Shown here piece by piece: positions 44,911 to 64,000 of a DNA stretch of 64,000 nucleotides (position 1 is the first letter of the stretch; the number at the start of each line of letters is the position of its first letter). The DNA comes from Glandiceps talaboti (taxonomy: Eukaryota; Hemichordata; Enteropneusta; Spengelidae), in NCBI RefSeq assembly GCF_964340395.1, contig NC_135564.1, forward strand, positions 7,768,861 to 7,832,860, given 5' to 3'. The notes under the pieces were generated by a model. It searched no databases and had not been told where the DNA came from. It saw nothing but the letters and a program-made list of their open reading frames with translations. The position numbers and the translations under genes are program-made.

Positions 44911-46425
44911 TACATTGATAGCAAAATGTATTTTGTGTTCTACATTAGTTTATTTGTTGTTGTGTTCATTTATTACTATGACAACAGTACTTTGAATGTG
45001 AGTGTTCCAACATTTGGAACATACAGAAGTTACTCACTTTGGATTTACACTGTACAGATTTTTGGAAGAAAAAAAATTATAATTATTTTAACAGTGTGTA
45101 AAAATTGATTAATTACTAATAATTTTCTATTAAATTTTTACATCATTTTCCACAAATATTTTAACTGGGGAGGGGGGGGGAAATAAAGTAATTTCAGGAA
45201 TAGGTAATTTTATGGTGATTGACAAAAAAAATTGAGGCAATGTATATCTTGACTTCTAGTGCACAACTAAAACCTATGTTACAGGTTTACTATCATAGTA
45301 TTATCATTATGACATTCGGCAAAAATTTAGAAAAGTGATTGTTTCTGATAACACAACTTCAGAAAAATTAGGTAGGTAGGTCAGAATTTCATTTTATTTT
45401 ACCTTTCATTTTGTTTAATTACTTCAACCCAAAGACAAGATACTCTGTCACGATACTTCTGTAACAGCTGATGTGTAAAAGAAGTAAACATAGACAATTA
45501 TGTGATTCAGAAGACGAACACAATATGCAGACTGTTCTGTTATAGGCTGAAAAAAAAACATTGTTTCTCTATGGGATGTGATTTATTTTTTAAACTAATC
45601 AAAGATGCTTTAGCTAGAAAATCTACAGGGAAATAGAAGCAAATTGTCATAATTTTACCTTTTTGCATTTAAAAAATGTTTAGGGTCAGTGGGTGGTTGA
45701 GTTATCAGAAACACATTAGTTTTGCTTTATTAAAAGTGTAGACATTATTCCCCCAAATTTACACTATCATTTTTTAATTCAGGCACAATTCAATGAGATG
45801 AAATCTGGAATTGTCTTGTACACCTCAAATCACAACTTTTGTCCAGGAAATGTAAATGGTGTGAAATCTAGATAGAGTACAGAACATGCCTAGCCTGTAA
45901 CATCTTGGCCAAATGCAGAAACTGGTATTTGAAAAAAAGGTTGGTTTATAATCCATTGTCTGTAAATTTGGCGAGATTGCAGAGCTGTACTCATGAACAT
46001 GTAACATGTCTGGCACAGGTATGTATGCAAGGGTATAATTTGTATATATTTCAGTGCTTTAATTATAAATGGTACTCTAATTTTTAAGTGTATGTACATT
46101 TGTATATGCAAATACCTGTACACATCCATGTATACAGTCATGTAAACACAGGCTGTCACATGTCGAAAAGACAGACTCGGTGACAGGTCTGTTTCCACAT
46201 CAACTTATTGGCAGTGTACGCACAGTATAGTAATGGATACATCTGCTGACACAGACGTGTACCACAAGACTGTTATAGGGTCACTGCAAGGCACCTATTG
46301 GAGGGGTGACATTTTATTTGAAGTGTAGGGAATATTGCTGTTCTTCGTAAATATATTTCAAAATGCATGTTCCAAGATTTCAATCATGGATGTGTTTGTA
46401 AAAACATGTTTTGTGTCCTTGTGTG

Positions 46426-46431
46426 AATAAA
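46426..46431 (+). terminator. Candidate distal polyadenylation signal, plus strand
   Basis: AATAAA, 36 bp before a minus-strand AATAAA (46467-46472). The facing pair would suit the 3' ends of two convergent genes, but AATAAA is common in AT-rich DNA. Confidence 0.3.
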
Positions 46432-46466
46432 TACAATGCAAACACAATTTCATCTGGAATTAAAAT

Positions 46467-46472
46467 TTTATT
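46467..46472 (-). terminator. RAB11A: Candidate distal polyadenylation signal for Rab11, minus strand
   Basis: TTTATT on the plus strand. It would give a Rab11 3' UTR of about 4.5 kb; nearer signals exist (50334-50339). Confidence 0.25.
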
Positions 46473-47179
46473 GGAGAAGCGGTTCCTAATCTACAAAGCC
46501 GAGGCTTAATTCCATAGTCAGAACATGTATATGTGCAGGTAATAGTAATAGTATAGTACAAAGAAACAAAAATTCTGAATAAAAATACAAATTACACTTA
46601 TAACAATAATAAATGAAAATAATGCAAATACTACGCAGACATTGGCCTTGGCCATGTATCTGAAAATAAAGATTAAAAGACGCCATGTTGGGTCATCTGA
46701 CCTAACTTTACAATTCAATGAAAATGTTTGTTTTTTTCAGAATATGCAAGCACCAAATTTTATAGATGTACGTACATGGGATATTAAAGGTTGTTGTTTC
46801 TTAATAAGTTTGTAATTTGTGACTACGAAAAAAAAAATACAAGCAAAATAAATTTACATTAGGTACTAGGTTAGTTATGTTTTATCCAACAAGAGAACTT
46901 AAAATTTATGATGAAAGGAAAACCAACATGGTGTAATTTTAACTAAATACAATGCTAGCAAAGTTGATAGGTAAGCAAAGATCATGAATTTACAATAATT
47001 ACATTTCGTCAGGTATTATGAAATCATTTTAAAGTGTACATTTGAGAATACAAGTACATTATTCAATCAACAGAGATTCAATTTTGTATCACAGATCTAA
47101 CATTTGTCATGTTTGATTAAATAAGTGTGCCAAACCATCATATTCCAATTTTCTGAATTCGAAAGATTGTATAGTCTGG

Positions 47180-47194
47180 CCACTGGGGGCGCTG
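47180..47194 (+). promoter_or_regulatory. CTCF-like motif
   Basis: CCACTGGGGGCGCTG, close to the animal CTCF core consensus (CCASYAGRKGGC). The same 15-mer occurs inverted at 37878-37892. Confidence 0.45.
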
Positions 47195-49303
47195 TTCAAC
47201 AACAGAAAGGTGACTGGAATATGATGCATTACAGTCAGCAAGTTGCTAGACTGTTTTAATACAGAATTACATGCCAGAGCGATCTTTTGGTTGAAATATA
47301 CACATCAAGACAGTTTGCAAGAAGCATTCCTGTCTTTGTAAATCCTATGTGTTTCAAGAATAGTAATGGTTTTGAATGTAATCTGAGCTCGACATAATCG
47401 AAAACAAAGCGCCCCGAAAGTGTAAAGCTTTGCAATATTGATAATGGCTGACGGAATTGGAGACACCAATTTCATAAAATTTGAGATCAAGCTTCCATGA
47501 AAAAAAGTATCTCATTGAATCTTTTTTTGCCATTGAGAGCTGTGATTTTGTTAGTCATGCAGATTACATAACAAAATACCATTCATCTTGTTGTCCATTT
47601 CATTGCTATACATCACCACTTGGGGGTGCAATTTATTGAAAAGGTCTGTGAATTTGTCTGTAATCCCATTTGGAGACACTGGTTTACTAGTATCATGCAC
47701 CTTGGCAGAAAAACAAGTAGTCTCATTTCATACGTACCTAGGGGGTACACCTATCTGAGGGTGAATAACATCTTGAGGTACAATAGGTACAGGTATCCCT
47801 ATCTTAGTGTTGATGTGAAACTTTATATGGGATATTGTCAGAGATAACACAAACGACTGCAAGGTACATGTCATTCTGACATCCTTGGTTTTATTTGCCA
47901 CAACTGTGCTACTGCATACTACAGTGAAATAGGTTGATGTGTGAGGGCACTCTAACTCTAAATGACACTGATATTGCATAACTGAATCCACAAAACAGTT
48001 TGCATTAATTCATAAACTAATGACCAAAAAGTCCTATTTTGTTTATAATCTTATGTTAAGACTGATTGCTAAGAAAAAGAAAAGAGCTGTGTAAACTCAG
48101 AGCAGATACTAAAACTGTGAACATTTTAAATTCAAATCCCTGTAAATAATTTCTATATAAAAAATGAAATGCGTCAAAGCATAGCAAATATAGCTGACAA
48201 AATTTGTACATATTTCTAGGCATGCCTCCCCCACCTCAAACTTTATAGTCACACTGAGATCTTATACTCATCAATCACTCAACTAAAGTTGCTAGGCAAC
48301 TGTTTTCCATATCTGAACATTTCATTGCATCATTTTAGCAAACAAACAAAACTCATCAATTAAACGACTCTCAAAATCACTGGTGCAGAGAGATTATTAA
48401 ACACCGACACTGAAAAAAATCGTACAACTAGTATAACTTCTGAAGACATGCATCTCCGGGCAACTGTGCAGTTCAATCACGCAGTGCTTATTGTGGAATG
48501 TGTTTCTTTTGCTAGCTTTCTAGGACCACCATCAAGTTCTTCATAATGTAGAGCGGCACCCCCTGTATGCATTAAGCATGGAGTCACACCCTTGGGAATG
48601 ACTCACCTCTATGACATGCACTTCAATACTTTAGAACTACAAGGTTTATTCGATCAGTTTTCGATTCTTTACCCAAGTAAATTCATAGTTTAGCATCCAT
48701 CATCAAGAAAGGTGAAATGTGCGAATTCAAAATTTGGCATTACTAATTATGAATGTAATGGTCATCTGCAACACTTCCTTCCTATTTTCTCAAGTGTATT
48801 CATCTGTCAAAAAAAGTTAGCTTTGGGAAGAGCTTGTTGGTGGGCTGCGAGACTGTTTCCGGACAGTGTAATGAAATAAAATATCAACTGCAAGGCTGCG
48901 AGACGTCATATCCACACAGTACACACCGACACTGAGATCAGACCACTAATCAGAATGGAACCACACATAAATCACATACACACGTACACATAGAAGTTTA
49001 AAGCTGCTGCTGTCAAATTTGAGAGGTTTGCAGGTCGGTTCCGTTCTAAACTGGGAGGGTATAGGATATCCCTATGCCAAAAGATGCACATCTTAGTGTA
49101 AAAGTCGACAAACTTTCATTGAAATAACACTGGGAAAAACTTCATGCCCACTAGATATAGGACTTGGATATTCAATACTAGAAATTTTCCTGACATCCCC
49201 ATTAGAAACTTCACACATTCATTTTCACAGTCAATGTGCTGGATAATTTACAAATTTCCCGAATCCTTTAATGTGATCATGACAATAGCCTTTACCAGTG
49301 ATT

Positions 49304-49317
49304 GCGCCCTCTAGTGA
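49304..49317 (-). promoter_or_regulatory. CTCF-like motif
   Basis: Minus-strand TCACTAGAGGGCGC. Confidence 0.4.
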
Positions 49318-49583
49318 TGAAGCTAATGGACATTATCATAAAACGATGTCTTCTCTACAGCAATGCTTTGTTGCGTTCCCTCCAAGATGAATTTTTGTCA
49401 TCATTTATCCTTGTACCAATAAATGCATGTTCTGGCTTGCCAGAAAGAGACTGGAATCTCGCCAAATTATGCTTTTAATCTTAACAATGATTAGAGTGAA
49501 ATTATCTGCTACTATCTTTTCTCATCACCTGATAAACTAGATACGCACTGCTGTATGTGTAGATACTCATCACTACTCTAGTT

Positions 49584-49599
49584 CAACACTAGAGGGCAG
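49584..49599 (+). promoter_or_regulatory. CTCF-like motif
   Basis: CAACACTAGAGGGCAG, 267 bp from the preceding inverse motif. Confidence 0.4.
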
Positions 49600-50333
49600 A
49601 CTATTTAGAAAGGTTTTGTAAAGCCAGTCTGTGGTTCCCGTCTAAATAATCGTCCATAGCACTATAATTTCTAACATGGTATTTTGTTGTTGAGGTTTTG
49701 GGTTACATCATGATTTTCACTGTAGTAAAAATGTCTTCATATGGGAGTACAAAACATTACCTGTATTGAATTGTGCAGACAGTACGAAATTCTGTATCAA
49801 TAATATCACACATACTGAATTCAACACAATCATCACTGGGTATCTGCTAGACTGAAAGAGCCATCGTTGTTTTTGCTAACATAACCACAAGCGCAAACTT
49901 ACATGGTTATGTAAGCAGAAATGACAAATCTGTTCAATCTAGGTATTTGTAAACTGTAATGCAGGGCTGCTAACTGTAATGCAGGACTGCTAACTGTGCT
50001 GGTCGACAAACTGTCGTGCAAGACTGCAAACGACCAGAACCATGTCCATTTTCAAAAGGATATGACATTTGCCTGCATTACATTTAGCTTCATTTCCTAC
50101 CTGACACCGATTGACGAATCACAGATCCCTACCTCCCCTACGACTTAAATGAGGTGACCGCCACCAGTGCAACACATAATCCTTCGCAAGTGCTAAAAAT
50201 AGATATGCATCTCGGCGCAATAAAAGGACAGAACTGATGCAAAACATCTGTCGTGTCTTTGATGTGTGACACGCAAGTACGCACGAACACGTTGACTCCA
50301 CAACCACAGACTGGTAATTAAATGTAAGCACTA

Positions 50334-50339
50334 TTTATT
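50334..50339 (-). terminator. RAB11A: Candidate proximal polyadenylation signal for Rab11
   Basis: First AATAAA (read on the minus strand) that I see after the form-b stop codon, about 615 bp away. Confidence 0.4.
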
Positions 50340-50953
50340 ATTCAAGAGTTGAAATGAACTATAGGATGTACAAGTTATTATTTCAAAGAACACACACACA
50401 TATTCACATGACAAAGGTTTTCCCAATCAAAGTACATCTGCCCTATGACTACAGAGACTGTAATACAGATCACTACAGGTTTTTTTTCGCTATACACACA
50501 AAACAGTCTGACTGGCCTAGAGGCTGATTAACATAAATTACATATACGTCCACTGAGACCATTATTTTTTTGTGAAAACACAGAATCAGTGTGTTTTCAT
50601 GTTACATATACACGTAGAAAGATCTCAACTTGTTGGCCTGGTGTTGGTATAAGCCACTTAGTCTTTACCATTATAGAATTTAAATGCTCTTCTCTTAAAT
50701 AGGTGATAATTGGATCATGGAAGCTGGAAAGGTGAGAGAACACATGAAAAATATGTACCTTTACAGTTCAACAGTTTTAATCACAAGTGTGACTTATCTT
50801 GACTTTTCAAAAAAAAATTGATTTCTCGTCTTTCCAGCTTTTTTGACCCTGATTGATAATATCTGTTGCCACGTGTTCATTCTATGATAATATTACAAAG
50901 AAAAGGACAAACTTCTCTGTTCTTATTTTGTTCTGCTACTTGTGGTGCAAACT

Positions 50954-61951
<10,998 letters not shown>

Positions 61952-62442
61952 TATATATTCTTCGTTGATCACCTAAGAGGAGAAACCAAGCAAAGACTTC
62001 CCTGTCACCCTGCACTCTGATCCCTGGTATGGGTGATATAAATCGGCCTTTGAGTGTAACAAGAAGGCCTGATACAAAAACTAAGTCCTCTAATTCCTTA
62101 CTGAGTAATAAAGGAATGCCTAAGAAATAACATCAAGTTATGTAAACCTAGGATGGTCTTGATATTACGCCGATAATTGACTTGTTTCCCCTTCGAAGAA
62201 ATCCAAACCAATCCAAAATGGCGACGGTTTAACGCCCCTCTCTGACTGCGCATTCAATGATGTCATTACTGCGCACCAAAAGAAGAGTCTCATACAAATA
62301 ATATCCCGGATGTAACGAATTTTGGAAATCCAAAACGCCCGCTATTTTTTTCAACATAACAGTTTTATTTCCGTCTCAGCGTAAACTACAGTCGTGATGG
62401 TGCAGGTCCTAACCATAGACACGTCGCATTGATAAATGCACA
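61952..62442. promoter_or_regulatory. Probable Rab11 promoter, possibly bidirectional
   Basis: Locally richer in CpG than the surroundings. Two TGCGCA cores (62247-62252, 62270-62275; NRF1 half-site-like) flank TGATGTCAT (62258-62266; CRE/ATF-like), and AAAATGGCG (62216-62224) resembles a YY1 element as often found near start sites of housekeeping genes. Confidence 0.5.
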
Positions 62443-62514
62443 ATGGCTTCGATGATTTTGAAGGAAGCCACTTTAATAACACCTAGGCTATCGAGAGGAA
62501 GACAAGAATCCACT
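62443..62514 (+). CDS. Candidate first coding exon of a divergent gene, unknown product
   Basis: ATG in strong context (ACA before, G after), 491 bp from the Rab11 start codon and on the opposite strand. It gives 24 codons (MASMILKEATLITPRLSRGR then QEST) up to a possible donor GTACGT; without splicing it stops three codons later. Basic and hydroxylated residues without acids after position 8 would suit a mitochondrial presequence. No downstream exon is recognisable before the window ends, so this is weak. Confidence 0.25.
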
Positions 62515-62780
62515 GTACGTGTGTAGTGGGCTACACTGAAAAGTCCCAATATTTTGCAAACTAACTTCATACGGCATGTACATATATTATTAACTTCGTA
62601 TTGTCACTACACTTGCCAATAACCTTCCACTAAACAAATATATGTGCAGACATTTTTTTCTTATAGTAAGTATCATAATTTACTGTAATTACAATATACA
62701 TTACAATATTCAAACTTGACAATTCTTTGTGCGACAGACCCAAAAATCATAACAGGGGCACGTACGAAGAATACAATATA

Positions 62781-62826
62781 AATAGTGAATTCATGATGTA
62801 AATTTACGTCTCATGAATTCACTATT
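62781..62826. repeat. 16-bp perfect inverted repeat
   Basis: AATAGTGAATTCATGA and its exact inverse, 14-base loop. Confidence 0.8.
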
Positions 62827-63212
62827 GATTTGTCTATTAATTTACTAGTTCCTGATGTAAGGAGATTGCTGTCGGAAAGAAAGAATTTTAGCTCTGTTGG
62901 TTTTTCAACTTTGGAAATCTACAACTCCGGTGGGTTTGTTTACAACACAGTCCCTCTGTCACAATGATAAACGGACTGTGATTAATCATAACAATATCTA
63001 TAACTCATGACTTCAGATTTCTGGTCAAGAAGATGCTGGTTTTTGGTCTTGGATTTCATACTTTCATTTCATACAAATCAGCAAGATTAGTCTGTTGTGC
63101 TGCAACTATATGGGTTTTTAAATTATATATCCCTAGCAAAAGTACTAATTTAATAGTACACTTATGTCAAATGCAAAATTGTCGACAGTACTGCTAGATA
63201 GCACGAAGGCAG

Positions 63213-63656
63213 CTAGTCTAGTTCCGTATTCCGATTATACACTAGTGTTATCTTCATAGTATGATTTTTTTAATGATTATTTGCCAAATGTTTCTTTGTA
63301 CTTAGACTTATCCGCATTTTCCAATTAGCCCTCTAGTCACTTTGTATTCATTTTCACATTTCTTGTAAATAGTAGTTTTTAGTAGTTACATTGTATTTCG
63401 CTATTTCTCGTATCAAGTATTATAATTTAAGTAGTAGGTTGGATCATGGACACGACTAGGTATGCTTACCTATTTCCATGGTCCCCACCAGATTTAATAT
63501 ATTTTATTAGCATTTTTTTTTGTATTCACACTTTTGTCTTTGTTCTTTCGTTATTGTTTAACTTTGGTGAAATAAAGATTCACTCATTCATTCATTCATT
63601 CATTCATTCATAACGCTCGTGCATAATCGAAATACGGTCGTCAGGAACTAGACTAG
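63213..63656. mobile_element. Inverted-repeat element containing a probable non-LTR retrotransposon 3' tail
   Basis: CTAGTCTAGTTCC at 63213-63225 and its exact inverse at 63644-63656. Between them, TGAAATAAAGATT followed by (CATT)n to 63611 looks like the 3' end of a LINE-type element. Confidence 0.4.
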
Positions 63657-64000
63657 AAGGCATCAGTCTAATATTATATTGTACGCAGCAGTATAGACAA
63701 TGACGGGCTAATTACATCTCATCTTTTTATTTTTCAAAAGTTTATTTTCGTCTTACAGGGTAAGACTACAATGAATTATCTCGCAAACCATTGTCAGAGC
63801 TAATATTTCTTTAGCGACACTGCGAAATATCAAGTGTGACTTGGACGGTACTTTCTATTTTGCTTAAATACTTCTTGTCTGTGTATAGGTCGACTTATAG
63901 ACAGTTCAAAAACTCAATGCTAAATTGTTTTAACTGCTTGAGCATTATAACCAGAGCGAGTCAAAATAAAAGTAATTGGGTCCATTTCCACTGTTCCGAT

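Larger units (their letters stand above)
42700..46431. other. MEGF10/11: Presumed 3' UTR and downstream DNA of the second receptor gene
   Basis: No coding exon recognised. Degenerate repeats around ACCAGATGTAAACATG occur at about 42900-43320. Several AATAAA motifs (about 43051, 43548, 45182, 46426) leave the true 3' end open. Confidence 0.5.
46473..50953. other. Rab11 3' UTR and intergenic DNA
   Basis: No coding exon recognised. It holds CTCF-like motifs at 47180, 47616, 49304 and 49584 and a short repeat (48543-48600) resembling 54183-54242. Confidence 0.5.
62515..64000. other. Distal end of window
   Basis: Apart from the inverted repeat and the element above I see no exon, promoter or RNA gene. 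Confidence 0.5.

Noticed and set aside
44872-45108. 78-codon frame with a hydrophobic stretch
   Set aside because: Begins in a 67-bp tandem repeat in the 3' region, AT-rich, no homology recognised.

Overview
This is nuclear DNA from an intron-rich, AT-rich animal, most likely an invertebrate. The evidence is canonical GT...AG introns, multi-exon genes for an EMI/EGF-repeat receptor family and a Rab GTPase, long (AC)n tracts, tRNA-derived SINE copies and several inverted-repeat (MITE-like) elements. I cannot name the species. A non-vertebrate deuterostome such as a hemichordate is a guess from protein similarity and base composition. No bacterial gene, rRNA, functional tRNA or CRISPR array is visible.

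Layout. (1) 1-11375, plus strand: the 3' part of a MEGF10/11-type (Draper/CED-1 family) scavenger receptor, with the last two EGF-like modules, a transmembrane segment and a tyrosine-motif-rich cytoplasmic tail. It carries two adjacent, phase-matched transmembrane exons that look mutually exclusive, and one extra cassette exon. (2) 11376-22186: intergenic, mostly featureless AT-rich DNA with repeats, one SINE and a CpG-richer patch near 17.1-17.4 kb. (3) 22215-42699, plus strand: a second, apparently complete MEGF10/11-type receptor in 24 coding exons (1320 residues): signal peptide, EMI domain, 17 EGF-like modules, one transmembrane helix and a long tail ending in an in-frame 30-bp coding repeat. 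The cytoplasmic exons of (1) and (3) align exon by exon, so they are tandem paralogues. (4) 42700-50953: 3' UTRs and intergenic DNA between convergent genes, with several CTCF-like motifs. (5) 50954-61951, minus strand: Rab11, coding exons 1-4 followed by two alternative last exons, each ending in its own CC-type prenylation motif (217 or 216 residues). (6) 61952-64000: a probable bidirectional promoter, a candidate first exon of a divergent gene, and repeat remnants.

How the genes relate. The receptors belong to the engulfment family (apoptotic-cell clearance, glial phagocytosis). Rab11 runs recycling endosomes. A direct functional link is only an inference, but the linkage itself is notable: from memory, human MEGF11 and RAB11A are neighbours on 15q22 and also convergent, so this looks like an old bilaterian gene pair. 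Three genes here show exon duplication or repeat-driven tail variation: swapped transmembrane exons in the first receptor, a coding minisatellite in the second, and swapped C-terminal exons in Rab11.
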